From the NCBI GenBank assembly GCA_026692865.1, contig JAPLNI010000058.1, positions 558,938 through 622,937 on the forward strand: DNA of 64,000 nucleotides. The letters run 5' to 3'. The stretch comes from Planctomycetota bacterium (lineage in GTDB: Bacteria; Planctomycetota; Planctomycetia; Pirellulales; Pirellulaceae). Within the stretch, counting starts at the first letter, position 1; every line of letters starts with the position of its first letter. Below the pieces are notes generated by a model. It saw nothing but the letters and a program-made list of their open reading frames with translations. It searched no databases and was not told where the DNA came from. This document shows positions 1 to 8,097 of this stretch, piece after piece. The position numbers and the translations under genes were made by a program.

Positions 1-25
1 ATACACTACCCCCCGGTAGTATTAG

Positions 26-54
26 CTTCAAAAACTAAGGGGTGTCCCACCCCT
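26..54 (-). terminator. Possible rho-independent terminator of the leftward polymerase operon
   Basis: A perfect 7-bp inverted repeat, AGGGGTG / CACCCCT at 38-44 and 48-54 with a 3-nt loop, lies about 100 nt beyond the stop of the minus-strand operon. Read on the minus strand it is followed by TTAGTTTTTG, a broken T-run. This resembles an intrinsic terminator, but the stem is short. A second small inverted repeat (ACTACC/GGTAGT, 5-20) lies just beyond it. Confidence 0.4.
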
Positions 55-158
55 CAAAAGCCCAGGTTGACTGAAGCTACGCTAGTCGGAAGAAAAACGG
101 GATTCACAATTCTATTCAGCTAAGTGGAACACATATGTATTCCGCCTTTAAAAAATAG

Positions 159-1295
159 TTAGCCTTGGTTAATCTTGAATAACCCACCGAATATCTGCTT
201 ATTCAAGTGCTCTTCTGTTATCTCTTTGGTTTGCTCTTGGTGTGTTGTGCCGACATAAATGGAATCATGGACGGTTAAAGCAGGTATGCCGACCCTGCTC
301 AGTTCTGCGAAAATGCCATCAACGAAAATCGATGCTTCAAGATTTTGTTTCTTAACCGCAAATTGGCGGTAATCAAATTGCTTTTGTGAGGCCACATAGT
401 TTGCGGTTACTGGATAGTTGTCGGCGATGTATTGTTGAACCAAAAGAGCTTGGGGGCGTCTTGTTCCATGTTTTCGGATGGGCCCATAAGAGTAGCTGTA
501 AAAAGCTTTCTTTGCTTTGTCTCTATCCAAATCAAATGCCCTAGCGATTCCCTGATAGAGTTCATCACTTAAACATGCCCCTAATAATTTTTCATCTTTA
601 GCTAGACTTCCCATAAGCGTTGGCTGGGCGGCTTGAAGGTCAAAAGACCGTATCTCATCGCTACCAAAGGTAAAGAGCTTCCTTACCGCATTTCGCGACG
701 TCACCCACGGACTAAAAAGCCTATCAACTTTCCTCCCCCTTTTGATGCTTCCAACGTTGTTTTCGATTGTCAGCAGGGCTTTTTGGTCTCGGTTGCGATA
801 ACGGTCTTCTGTATTCTTTATTTTCCCCCAAGCATTCTCTTTTTTTCTCAATAGTCCGAGATTTTTTCTTGTTTGTTGGCTCGCTTCGTCGTTGGCCGTT
901 TCAGCAATCGAAAAGCAATCTTGGATTGTCTTTGAACATAAAACATATTCAACCATCTCTTCTCTCCCCAGAGTTCGATACTGTTGAGCGGTCTGGTTTT
1001 TGATTCGAAGATTTCTCAGCGTTCCATCCTTACACATCGTCTTTCGAATCTCGATAAAGCCATTTTCTTCCAGCCAAGCCCTTATCTTTGCCCTAGTTTC
1101 CCTACTCTTTGTGATGAATTCAAAGTTTTTATCTAAGACCTGCTTCCATTCCTTACCGGTTCGCGTGGTCGTGTTGTTCTCCCAACTATCTATCAACCAC
1201 CAGAACAGATAAGTAGCTTCCATTTTGTCGATTCTCTCGCCCAAACTTTCAACCTCATCTATCAGGCGACTTGGGAGGTAAATTGAATTTTCCAT
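159..1295 (-). CDS. Family-A polymerase-like (palm-domain) protein of a mobile element
   Basis: I infer a minimal family-A-type nucleic acid polymerase or replicase. Counted from an upstream TTG start at 1319, the palm motifs appear in order. Motif A is RSFDLQAAQP (D227). Motif B is RDKAKKAFYSYSYG (R266, K270, Y278-G279). Motif C is LTVHDSIYV (H351-D352). A segment rich in R and K before motif A (GRKVDRLFSPWV) resembles the lead-in seen in plasmid relatives. The first 130 residues look like a winged-helix/adaptor domain; there is no exonuclease domain and little fingers or thumb compared with Pol I (about 900 aa). I chose the ATG at 1295 because AGGTG lies 7 nt upstream. It is the last gene of a four-gene leftward operon. 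The motifs are seen directly; polymerase activity and its template are inferred. Confidence 0.6.
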   Translation of the reverse strand: MENSIYLPSRLIDEVESLGERIDKMEATYLFWWLIDSWENNTTTRTGKEWKQVLDKNFEFITKSRETRAKIRAWLEENGFIEIRKTMCKDGTLRNLRIKNQTAQQYRTLGREEMVEYVLCSKTIQDCFSIAETANDEASQQTRKNLGLLRKKENAWGKIKNTEDRYRNRDQKALLTIENNVGSIKRGRKVDRLFSPWVTSRNAVRKLFTFGSDEIRSFDLQAAQPTLMGSLAKDEKLLGACLSDELYQGIARAFDLDRDKAKKAFYSYSYGPIRKHGTRRPQALLVQQYIADNYPVTANYVASQKQFDYRQFAVKKQNLEASIFVDGIFAELSRVGIPALTVHDSIYVGTTHQEQTKEITEEHLNKQIFGGLFKINQG

Positions 1296-1364
1296 CCTGC
1301 GGCACCTAGTGATAGACAAGTGAAAGATAAGGGGCGATTGGGTTCAAGGCTTCGTACACATGGT

Positions 1365-1961
1365 TTAAGGCATGTTCTTCAATGCCAACAGTAAATCTCT
1401 GTCAACAGCATTCAAAGTCGAAGGTATGTAAACAAACTGCCTATCCCTTTTAAAGTTCTCGTTGAGGACTGCCGTAACAGTTTGAAGCGGAAACCCAGAC
1501 TCAAAACCTGCCGAGGTCAATAGACGTTTCATTCCTTCGATTTCAAAATCAGCTTTATGGTCCGGTAAAACTTCAAATTGGTCTTGCCTCAAAAGTCTTG
1601 AAGCGTGCCCGATATCGTAGATGTTCTTTCGATACATCTTGAAGGGAGATATAAGGGCAGCGATTCCACAACCCGTTAGGTCCGACAAATCAACAAGGCT
1701 TTTAAGTGCTTGTAGCGTTATTTTTTTATTTCGTTGCCTTGGAAGTGTCCAAAGTAATCGAATAAGCATTACGGATTCGAGCATGCTCGATTGTCCTCGA
1801 TACTTTCCGCCAATCTCATCTACTGATATGAGCACGGAGTCGGCATAGGAATAAACACATCCACCGGTTCGATGTTTCCAATCTGGACTATCGTAAATGG
1901 CCCGAATCATCCTTGTGATAGGGTAAGCTTGTACGTCTGCCCTACAATTGATCTCTATCAT
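1365..1961 (-). CDS. Hypothetical protein of the polymerase operon
   Basis: A 198-aa protein I do not recognise. It appears soluble and mixed alpha/beta, with no signal peptide, membrane segment or zinc ligands. The ATG directly follows the TAG stop of the upstream gene (stop 1962-1964, start 1961), with GGGAGGG about 9 nt upstream, so the two are probably translationally coupled. It sits immediately before the family-A polymerase-like gene, so an accessory role in replication of the element (loading or priming) is possible but is only context inference. Confidence 0.55.
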   Translation of the reverse strand: MIEINCRADVQAYPITRMIRAIYDSPDWKHRTGGCVYSYADSVLISVDEIGGKYRGQSSMLESVMLIRLLWTLPRQRNKKITLQALKSLVDLSDLTGCGIAALISPFKMYRKNIYDIGHASRLLRQDQFEVLPDHKADFEIEGMKRLLTSAGFESGFPLQTVTAVLNENFKRDRQFVYIPSTLNAVDRDLLLALKNMP

Positions 1962-2243
1962 CTAGGTGCCCTCCCTAACGAAGTGAAGTGCCCTTAATGC
2001 GTTCTGATATCCACCAACTGTATGGATAAAGCGTTTGGCGTAATCTACGGAATTAGCCCAAGAGGGTCCCTTTCCTCGTCTACTCAGTTCGCTCCCAAGT
2101 AGTCCGATAATCTGATTTGATTCAATATTAAGCCCATAAGTTTTTCTCGCGATCTCTTTAATTTGCGAGTTCGTGATACTTGGGTCAGATTGTGCGATCT
2201 TCCTAACTGCCTGGGCTTTAGATATCCCTTTTTTATTATTCAT
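1962..2243 (-). CDS. Small HTH-like hypothetical protein
   Basis: A 93-aa basic protein starting MNNKKGISKAQAVRKIAQ. The region around residues 10-50 (SKAQAVRKIAQ..ITNSQIKEIARKTYGLNI) has the helical spacing of a small helix-turn-helix. A longer reading to 2333 is open, but the ATG at 2243 overlaps the stop of the upstream gene by 8 nt and lies after a G-rich stretch, which fits the tight operon packing. It could be the element's DNA-binding regulator or replication initiator. No family is recognised with certainty. Confidence 0.55.
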   Translation of the reverse strand: MNNKKGISKAQAVRKIAQSDPSITNSQIKEIARKTYGLNIESNQIIGLLGSELSRRGKGPSWANSVDYAKRFIHTVGGYQNALRALHFVREGT

Positions 2244-2511
2244 TACCCGAACCCCCCGAGATTGTGGGATAGGAACCTTCGGACTTTTGGGAATCGTGAA
2301 TAATCGCCAGCCACTTTGTGTTGTCTGGTGCAAATAGCCCCACTTCGTTCTTTCTATAGATCACATTGTCAGCGTCAAAGTCTATGGCCCCCGGACAATT
2401 TTGGTACGCCTCAACGAACTCATCAAAATCCTCGAACCCGTTCAGTTCTGGATGCCCCTTACAGAGTTTCTTATATTGCCTGTCTAAAACGTCATGTACG
2501 AATTGTCTCAT
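2236..2511 (-). CDS. Small acidic hypothetical protein, first gene of the leftward operon
   Basis: A 91-aa protein of unknown function, acidic in the middle (FEDFDEFVEAY) with no transmembrane segment. A good ribosome binding site (AAAGGAAG, about 9 nt before ATG) supports the start. The next gene begins inside its last codons. It is the first gene after the divergent intergenic region 2512-2802 and so the likely leader of the polymerase operon. Confidence 0.55.
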   Translation of the reverse strand: MRQFVHDVLDRQYKKLCKGHPELNGFEDFDEFVEAYQNCPGAIDFDADNVIYRKNEVGLFAPDNTKWLAIIHDSQKSEGSYPTISGGSGNE

Positions 2512-2544
2512 GTTCTTATTCTTCCTTTATTAAGTAAAAGTTGC

Positions 2545-2567
2545 GGCTCTGAAACTGCTTCAGAACC
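2545..2567. promoter_or_regulatory. Near-perfect inverted repeat, candidate operator
   Basis: GGCTCTGAA (2545-2553) and TTCAGAACC (2559-2567) form a 9-bp inverted repeat with one mismatch and a 5-nt spacer. It lies in the untranslated leader of the leftward operon, 34 nt before its first start codon. Position and symmetry fit an operator bound by one of the two element-encoded HTH proteins. Binding is inferred. Confidence 0.35.
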
Positions 2568-2738
2568 TGCTCAGTAAGATATACACATTTTCTTACCGAC
2601 CCCCTTGGTTTTACTAAATGAATTGCCAAACGCAAATTTCGAGATTCCGAAAAAGAAGCTTTAAGCCATTACATGAAAAGGACTTAGGTTATTTTTTATT
2701 TTAACCAATTGTTTTTATTACGGTATTTTTTCGCAATC

Positions 2739-2767
2739 TTGTTGAGAAAAACGAACTAAATTATAGA
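2739..2767 (+). promoter_or_regulatory. Predicted sigma-70-type promoter of the integrase operon
   Basis: TTGTTG (2739-2744) and TATAGA (2762-2767) are spaced by exactly 17 bp, in a strongly AT-rich stretch. Transcription would start near 2774, about 30 nt before the start codon at 2803. No equally good promoter was found for the leftward operon, although the same AT-rich block must contain it. Confidence 0.5.
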
Positions 2768-2802
2768 ATGAGTTGCGTCATAACCAAATGAAAGGAAATG
2801 CG

Positions 2803-3276
2803 ATGGCAAAAGAAAGTAAGAGACTGTTGGAACAAGCTGAGAAACTTTACCGGCAGGGGATTGATAAGCTCCAAAGTGAGGTGATTCTGTCTATTGAATT
2901 ACTACGTGAAGAGCTTGTTGATATAGCCAATCAGCTAAGAGGCGAAAAACCTAACGACGAATTAAGAAACGAGATAAAAAAATTGCTTCCGGTAGTTCGC
3001 CGGTTGGCTGGTGAAGAGGGCCCCCCTCCAAAGGCGAACAGACTCAGAGCACCCAAAATCAGTATTGATGAAAAGGTTGCTTGGCTCGTTAAAGCATTGG
3101 AAGGGAAGAAAAATGGTATCGGCAAAAGTGACTTGATAAGGGCCTATGCCGAAGCCTTCGGGTGCAAGCCAAGTCCTACGATCATTGACGCGGCTATTGC
3201 CGACCCAAGATTCAAGACAAGTAAGAGCGGGAAGAGTGTAACAGTGTTTTTAAAAGATCAGAAAGGGAGTGAATAA
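2803..3276 (+). CDS. Coiled-coil plus winged-helix-like hypothetical protein
   Basis: A 157-aa protein. Residues 1-75 are heptad-rich and charged (likely coiled coil). After a Pro-rich linker (EEGPPPKANR), residues 90-150 resemble a winged-helix domain ending in the strand KSGKSVTVFL. I chose the ATG at 2803 because AAAGGAA lies just upstream; an in-frame ATG at 2773 lacks a site. Its stop overlaps the next start by one base (TAATG), so it is coupled to the excisionase-like gene and the integrase. It may control excision or replication, but no family is recognised. Confidence 0.55.
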   Translation: MAKESKRLLEQAEKLYRQGIDKLQSEVILSIELLREELVDIANQLRGEKPNDELRNEIKKLLPVVRRLAGEEGPPPKANRLRAPKISIDEKVAWLVKALEGKKNGIGKSDLIRAYAEAFGCKPSPTIIDAAIADPRFKTSKSGKSVTVFLKDQKGSE

Positions 3277-3533
3277 TGAAGAAGAACAGAGATGACAATC
3301 CGAAACCAGCCCTCAAAAGGGCGGCGATGCTGAGGCCAATCCAATACAGGGTCAATGAGTTGGAATACGTCCTAGGGGCTGGTGAAACGAAAATCAGACA
3401 ATGGATAGAAGATAAGAAGCTACCTAGCTACAGAATCGATGGAACGATTTATGTACATCGCATAGATGCTTTCGCGTTTGTAGAAAAGTATCGCGAACAA
3501 CAAAATGTAAATGACTACAAAATAGGAGGTTAG
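3276..3533 (+). CDS. Excisionase-like MerR/HTH_17-type DNA-binding protein
   Basis: An 85-aa protein whose residues 24-75 (PIQYRVNELEYVLG, then KIRQWIEDKKLPSYRI, then VHRIDAFAFVEKY) match the winged-HTH pattern of excisionase/MerR-like proteins, in which a recognition helix is followed by a wing and a domain-closing helix. It sits between the winged-helix-like gene (1-nt overlap) and the tyrosine integrase (3-nt gap), the usual place for a recombination directionality factor. Function is inferred from fold and context. It could instead be only a transcriptional regulator of the operon. Confidence 0.7.
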   Translation: MKKNRDDNPKPALKRAAMLRPIQYRVNELEYVLGAGETKIRQWIEDKKLPSYRIDGTIYVHRIDAFAFVEKYREQQNVNDYKIGG

Positions 3534-3536
3534 GGG

Positions 3537-4766
3537 GTGGTAACGGTTCTAAAATCGGAGAAAAGGAACAAGGGGCTTTATCGTAGGATGTCCCTCAAGA
3601 TCGATGGTCAAACAAAACGAGTCAGCCTTGGTTACATCGTTGAAAAGACTTTCAATCAGTTGGTTACAACAGTTGAAGAGCTAGAATCGATACGCTATGT
3701 CGGCGGTATCATTCCTCAATCTCTGAATGAGAAGATCACCAAGCTATCTCCGGATATAAGAGATAAGCTTTTCGATTGTGGTTTGCTGGCGGAAAGGAAT
3801 CCCATAACCGTCAAAGACTTGTTTGAGAATTTCATTTCTTACAAGCTCAAAACTGCCGACCCAAGATCGGTAAGAAACTACCGATCAACGCTGAATACTT
3901 TTCAAGACTACGTTGGAGCAGATACGAGAATTGATCGTGTAACAGTTGGTGAACTAAAAGAGTTTCTAGCCGACCTAAACGGGAAGAAAGAACCATCCAC
4001 AATCGCCAACTATATCAAACGTACATCAGCGGCCTTTGCCCATGCTGTCGATAACGACTGGATAACCTATAGCCCATTTACAAAGTTGAAAGAAAAAAGA
4101 GCTTATCAGGTCAAGAAAAGCGAAGCGAAGAAACAAGCTCAAGAGAAGCTTCTAACGATTGATGTAATCAACAAGCTTTTGACTTGTAGGAAGATCATCT
4201 TGGATGATACCGAAAACAGAGAATGGAATTCTCTCACTTGGGTTTTACGTTGGACGGGATGCAGAATAGGTGAAGCCTGTATCCTTCGTTGGGAAGATAT
4301 CGACTTCGATGGTAATCAGATCAGTATGAGGGGTAAACGCAAAGGGGTTATTGGGATTACATCAACTGATATGCGTATTCGCCTGATGCCATTCTGGAAA
4401 CCACTGCGCCCTTTACTTGAAGACCTTAAAGCAAACTCGAAGTCATCGTTTCTGTTCAACAAGATTGGTAACCTAGATTCCAAACCAGAGTTTGACGTAA
4501 CCGATAAAGAGGGCAACGTTCTAAAGCATGGAAGATACTCGACTAACCTACAAACAACGTTCAAGAAGATTCTTAAACGTAATGAGTTGGAAGCATGGCC
4601 AGCCCCTTTCCATGCGATCAGATCGTTTAGAATAAACGAACTAGAAAGAGACTCAAGATATCGAACTGTTGAGGTCAGGGAATGGACTGGAAACAGCGAA
4701 CAAGTTGCAGCTAAGTTCTATTCAGCAGTTACTGCCGACGATAGAATGAAAGCGGCCCAAGACTAA
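3537..4766 (+). CDS. Tyrosine recombinase (phage-type integrase)
   Basis: A 409-aa site-specific recombinase predicted to integrate and excise the surrounding element. A SAM-like core-binding domain occupies about residues 90-195. The catalytic domain follows, with box I TGCRIGEACILRWEDI (R243), FHAIRSFRI (H359, R362), TGNSEQVAAKFYS (N386 where His or Trp is usual) and the nucleophile Y395. The N-terminal 60 residues resemble an arm-binding domain. The start is GTG at 3537 with AGGAGG 7 nt upstream. It is the last gene of the rightward operon, and the 590-bp gene-free stretch behind it is the logical place for an attachment site. Confidence 0.92.
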   Translation: MVTVLKSEKRNKGLYRRMSLKIDGQTKRVSLGYIVEKTFNQLVTTVEELESIRYVGGIIPQSLNEKITKLSPDIRDKLFDCGLLAERNPITVKDLFENFISYKLKTADPRSVRNYRSTLNTFQDYVGADTRIDRVTVGELKEFLADLNGKKEPSTIANYIKRTSAAFAHAVDNDWITYSPFTKLKEKRAYQVKKSEAKKQAQEKLLTIDVINKLLTCRKIILDDTENREWNSLTWVLRWTGCRIGEACILRWEDIDFDGNQISMRGKRKGVIGITSTDMRIRLMPFWKPLRPLLEDLKANSKSSFLFNKIGNLDSKPEFDVTDKEGNVLKHGRYSTNLQTTFKKILKRNELEAWPAPFHAIRSFRINELERDSRYRTVEVREWTGNSEQVAAKFYSAVTADDRMKAAQD

Positions 4767-5350
4767 GCCCCTATCAAACCTATCCAGGGTTGGAGCAGGG
4801 TTTTTCAGATCAGATCGTTTGGGGTTGGATTGGGTCAGGGTTATCACGATTAGCCAACTTTTTTCCGAAAAAACGACGATTCGGGAAAATTCACGATCAT
4901 CTAAGAAAGTGCCCTACGATAGCTACTGGGTGTACTCTTTTTGATCTGCGAACTGATGCTGCCACGCCAGTTCGTTCAAAGTGCTTCTCATGCCTTCGCC
5001 CGTTTGACCGGTAAAAACGCCTGGTTTTTAAAGGGTTTGTGCGGAGTCGAGTCTCTCAAGGCTATCGCAGTGTGGCACCTGCCCTGCTATATCTCGGCCG
5101 TTATCTGGCTCTGACCGCCGAAACTATCGCGCTCTCGCCTCAGAGACTCGTTATAAGTTCATTCGCCGTTTGCTTTGGCTCCACCGGACCGAACATCGAA
5201 CAACAACTCCGGGTTAACACTCATTGGCGATCTGTTTCGAAAACCATTGCTTCGATTTTCGGCCCTAGACTCTCGATCGCATTACGTGATGCCCTCTGGC
5301 TTTCGTCGTGTCGCGTCGTCGGGGTTTGTCGACAAACGGGTGCCCCAAGG
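4767..5350. other. Gene-free stretch behind the integrase; probable element boundary
   Basis: No ORF here has a convincing ribosome binding site or family signature. I see a 10-bp near-perfect AT-rich inverted repeat at 4860-4889 (TTTTTCCGAA / TTCGGGAAAA) that could act as a bidirectional terminator. There is also a 7-bp repeat TAAAAAC/GTTTTTA at 5012-5030. Composition changes in this stretch from AT-rich (left) to GC-rich (right). No tRNA was found, so the att core could not be placed. Confidence 0.5.
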
Positions 5351-5387
5351 GAAAAACGCCGCGACGTTGGGCGAACGTGGCGGCGTT
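5351..5387 (-). terminator. Strong intrinsic terminator of the recombinase operon
   Basis: Arms at 5355-5368 and 5374-5387 form a 14-bp GC-rich stem with one mismatch and a 5-nt loop. Read on the minus strand the hairpin is followed directly by TTTTT (5351-5355 on the plus strand is AAAAA). It lies 21 nt beyond the stop at 5408 and so ends the leftward operon of the second element. Confidence 0.8.
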
Positions 5388-5407
5388 AACGGGGAGCTAC
5401 TTAAGAA

Positions 5408-5836
5408 TCAGATTTGATCGTTCGGGACAACTGCCTGGGTGCGATTCAGTAAATTGGACCACATTTTTCGTTGGTCGCCCCAATCGTGCGTCTTGGCGAT
5501 CGGCCGGACTTCACGTTCCAGAATTGCGTCGCGACCACTGATAGTTCGGGGCAGGCCTAGAATCTTTTCTTGGATGTCCGGGGCGAGATTGTCGAGCCAC
5601 ATGATTTGTGACATTCGCGTCGTCGAGATCTGCCCGTAGTGGGCTAGTTCTGACTGGTTGATGATGATCCCGTCGCGAACCAAGTCACGGCAGCGGTGGG
5701 CAAGGGCCAATAATCGGGTGATGCGTGGGATTCGGCCTGTAGGCTTCACCAATGCCGGGCCATCTTCCAGGCGCTTGCTGCCATTGCGACGCAACTTGAC
5801 GTGAAAAGATCGGTTGATGGTCAGTTTTCCGTTCAT
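5408..5836 (-). CDS. Small HTH protein accompanying the serine recombinase
   Basis: A 142-aa basic protein. Residues 55-95 (IINQSELAHYGQISTTRMSQIMWL) fit a helix-turn-helix resembling KorB/ParB-type or sigma-like HTHs, where ELAHYGQIS would be helix 2 and TRMSQIM the recognition helix. Its start overlaps the stop of the recombinase gene by 4 nt (ATGA), so the two are coupled. It may be an accessory DNA-binding subunit for recombination or the regulator of the operon; this is inference. It is the last gene before a strong terminator. Confidence 0.65.
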   Translation of the reverse strand: MNGKLTINRSFHVKLRRNGSKRLEDGPALVKPTGRIPRITRLLALAHRCRDLVRDGIIINQSELAHYGQISTTRMSQIMWLDNLAPDIQEKILGLPRTISGRDAILEREVRPIAKTHDWGDQRKMWSNLLNRTQAVVPNDQI

Positions 5837-7368
5837 GCCATCACCTCCAGTTCGCCAGCCGACAGGCTTTGCAGACCGGTGTCGTGGAAAGTGATTGCTA
5901 CGTTGCCAGCGACGCCGTCGAAATCAACGCGATCGATCAACAGCTTGACGAGGCGGACCTGATCACGTGGTTGAATGGTCTCCCAAAGCCCTTCAAAACC
6001 TCCTAACAGTCGCCTGACTTCGGCGGTATCGATGGAATGATCTTTCAGAGATTGTTGTTCCCACGCGATCGACTTTAATCGGTCCTCAGCGGCATCGATT
6101 CGCGTTTGAAGTTCGGGCAGTCCCGCCACGCGTCTGCTATTGGTTAAGTTGGCGGCGATCGCTCGAAGCTTTTCATGATCGTTGCGAAGTTGTCGCCTCA
6201 ATCCCTTGCATTCGGATTCGAAGCCTTCCAGTTGCTGCTTGGATCGAAATTCAATCTGACCTATCGTCTGGTTAAGCAGGTCTTCGTCGGTGCCGATGGA
6301 CTGGATCTGCTCGACGACGAACCGTTCAATCTCGCCTGCGGGGACCGATGATGCAGGACACTCGGCCCATCCGTTTTGCATCGCCGTGCCGCAAACGTAG
6401 TATCGATATCGTTTGTTGCCTTTGCAGCTATACGAATGCGTCATTGGCCGACCACAAGACCTACACCAGATCAAACCCTTCAAGAGCGCGTTGTGTTTGT
6501 TGCGTACTCCGGTGCCACTAGATTGGCCGTTTGCTTTGAGTCGGATTCCCACCTGGCAAAACAAATCTAGCGGCACGATTGCGTCATGCTCACCCTGGTG
6601 CGTTTCGTCCTTATATCGAGTCTTGCCGATATAAGTAATGTTGGTCAGCAACTTGTAAAGTGCGTTTTTTGTAAACTCTCGACCGCCACGATGATCTCCC
6701 TTCCTGGTAACCCATTGTTTGGTAGTCCAACTCCGTTGTCTCAGTACTTTGACGACAGGCAGCAGTGAGCAATGTTTAATATACAACTCAAAGATTTGCC
6801 GCACGCGTTCTGCCTCGACCTCATCGACGATCAGCTTTGTGTTTTCGACGGTGTATCCAAGCAGCGGCATTCCACCGGACCATTTACCACGACGGCGTGA
6901 GGCAGCGACTTTGTCACGGATCCGTTCGCTGATCATTTCACGCTCGAACTGGGCGAACGAGAGCAGTACGTTCAGAACGAGCCGCCCCATTGAAGTCGAT
7001 GTATTGAACTGCTGCGTCACGCTAACGAACGAGACGCCGTGTTGGTCAAACTTCTCGACAATCTTGGTGAAGTCGAGAAGTGATCGGCTGAGCCTGTCGA
7101 CCTTGTAGACGATTACGCAGTCGATTTCGCCAGCTTCGATGTCAGCCAGTAGGTTTTGAAGTGCCGGACGCTCCATGTTGCTGCCCGTGAAGCCTCCATC
7201 GTTGTAGGACTTGGCGACGATCTCCCAGCCTTCGTGCTTTTGAGAAGAGACGTAGGCCTCGGCGGCGTCGCGCTGTGCGTCGAGCGAGCTATACTCCTGT
7301 TCGAGCCCTTCTTCGGTGCTTTTGCGGGTGTAGATCGCACACCTCACCATCTTCCTTTGATCTCTCAT
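5833..7368 (-). CDS. Large serine recombinase
   Basis: A 511-aa serine integrase/resolvase predicted to move the second element. The resolvase domain spans residues 8-155 with nucleophile S17 in AIYTRKSTEEG, then YKVDRLSRS and the long helix LSFAQFEREMISERIRDK. The recombinase domain follows at about 170-275 (LGYTVENTKLIVDE). A zinc ribbon has ligands CRSC and, 25-35 residues later, CG and C (about residues 310-350). A coiled-coil segment lies near 385-440. It overlaps the DUF2924 gene upstream and the small HTH gene downstream by 4 nt each, forming one operon. Length and domain order are normal for large serine recombinases. Confidence 0.93.
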   Translation of the reverse strand: MRDQRKMVRCAIYTRKSTEEGLEQEYSSLDAQRDAAEAYVSSQKHEGWEIVAKSYNDGGFTGSNMERPALQNLLADIEAGEIDCVIVYKVDRLSRSLLDFTKIVEKFDQHGVSFVSVTQQFNTSTSMGRLVLNVLLSFAQFEREMISERIRDKVAASRRRGKWSGGMPLLGYTVENTKLIVDEVEAERVRQIFELYIKHCSLLPVVKVLRQRSWTTKQWVTRKGDHRGGREFTKNALYKLLTNITYIGKTRYKDETHQGEHDAIVPLDLFCQVGIRLKANGQSSGTGVRNKHNALLKGLIWCRSCGRPMTHSYSCKGNKRYRYYVCGTAMQNGWAECPASSVPAGEIERFVVEQIQSIGTDEDLLNQTIGQIEFRSKQQLEGFESECKGLRRQLRNDHEKLRAIAANLTNSRRVAGLPELQTRIDAAEDRLKSIAWEQQSLKDHSIDTAEVRRLLGGFEGLWETIQPRDQVRLVKLLIDRVDFDGVAGNVAITFHDTGLQSLSAGELEVMA

Positions 7369-7862
7369 TGGTTTGATTCCTGTTGGTCGAGTTTAAAGAA
7401 CCGGTTGCCGCTCCAGTGCGATCCAGTGATGTGTTTGGCAACAGCCGAGAGCGAGCTGAAAAACTCGCCTTCGAATTCAAAGCCTTGCGGCGTGACTCGG
7501 ACGCGAATCTCACGGCCTTTGTATTGACGCGTGATAAGAGTGCCCGGTAACGGCAGCGAAGACGTTTGAATGCCAGTGGGCATTGCTCGGATACGTTTGT
7601 CAGCGTCATCAGGAAGCCGCCGCGTCGCCGGCGATGTGACTCGCAAGTCCGATCCGTCAGCTAGCTCCCGGATGCGTTTGATCGCATCCTCGGAAAGCCC
7701 GCCTTCGACGATGGCTTGCATCCGCCAAATGATTCGGCGTATCAGCCACTTGCGATTCTTGGCGTGGGTCGTTTCGCCGGTGACTTTTGCGAATTGATCT
7801 CGAAGCGCGCCACAGGTCATCTTCTGCAACAGTGCGACTTCCTTCGTAACGTTAAGCTTCAT
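7365..7862 (-). CDS. DUF2924 family protein
   Basis: A 165-aa protein recognised by its C-terminal block: LITRQYKGREIRVRV, GFEFEGEFFSSLSAVAK, then HITGSHWSGNRFFKL, the hallmark of DUF2924. The N-terminal 60 residues are helical (LRDQFAKVTGE..NRKWLIRRIIWRMQ). DUF2924 genes often lie directly beside serine recombinases in mobile elements, as here, where the two overlap by 4 nt. The biochemical role is not established; a recombination-associated DNA-binding role is plausible from context. Confidence 0.88.
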   Translation of the reverse strand: MKLNVTKEVALLQKMTCGALRDQFAKVTGETTHAKNRKWLIRRIIWRMQAIVEGGLSEDAIKRIRELADGSDLRVTSPATRRLPDDADKRIRAMPTGIQTSSLPLPGTLITRQYKGREIRVRVTPQGFEFEGEFFSSLSAVAKHITGSHWSGNRFFKLDQQESNQ

Positions 7863-8097
7863 TGAATACTCCTTGGTTCGTGGGTTTTACAGCCGAAACG
7901 TTCGGCGTCGTCACACAGAGCCCTGAGTTCGCAGAAGAGTCAAGCGAGCTTTCGTGAGTTTCGGAAAAGGTCTCACTGTTGTGGCGAGAAACCTGCGGCG
8001 ACGCTCGCAAGTTGATGATCGCATCGGCGAGTAGGCCAGCGATTTGGCATTGTCGAGACTGTGGTGTAGGCGACGGAAGATTGATTTTCTTGAGCAT
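7852..8097 (-). CDS. Small hypothetical protein ahead of DUF2924
   Basis: An 81-aa Ser/Thr/Asn-rich protein with no recognised domain; residues 15-35 (QSRQCQIAGLLADAIINLR) look helical and the rest is low in structure. The ATG has GGAG 5 nt upstream, and the gene overlaps the DUF2924 gene by 11 nt, which supports it being real. It would be the first gene of the recombinase operon. No function can be assigned. Confidence 0.5.
   Translation of the reverse strand: MLKKINLPSPTPQSRQCQIAGLLADAIINLRASPQVSRHNSETFSETHESSLDSSANSGLCVTTPNVSAVKPTNQGVFNEA

Noticed and set aside
73-86. GAAGCTACGCTAGT also occurs at 62444-62457, possible attachment-site pair
   Set aside because: Roughly 15 chance pairs of 14-mers are expected in a 64-kb window on two strands, and the second copy lies at the end of a DUF1501 gene with no element edge nearby.
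633-1212. Several short plus-strand ORFs inside the polymerase-like gene
   Set aside because: They overlap the motif-bearing gene on the other strand and have no translation signals.
4767-5350. Possible tRNA attachment site behind the tyrosine integrase
   Set aside because: No cloverleaf, T-loop GTTCRA box with matching stem, or anticodon arm could be found by eye.
5039-5389. Plus-strand ORF of 116 codons
   Set aside because: It runs through the strong minus-strand terminator, has no ribosome binding site and no family signature.
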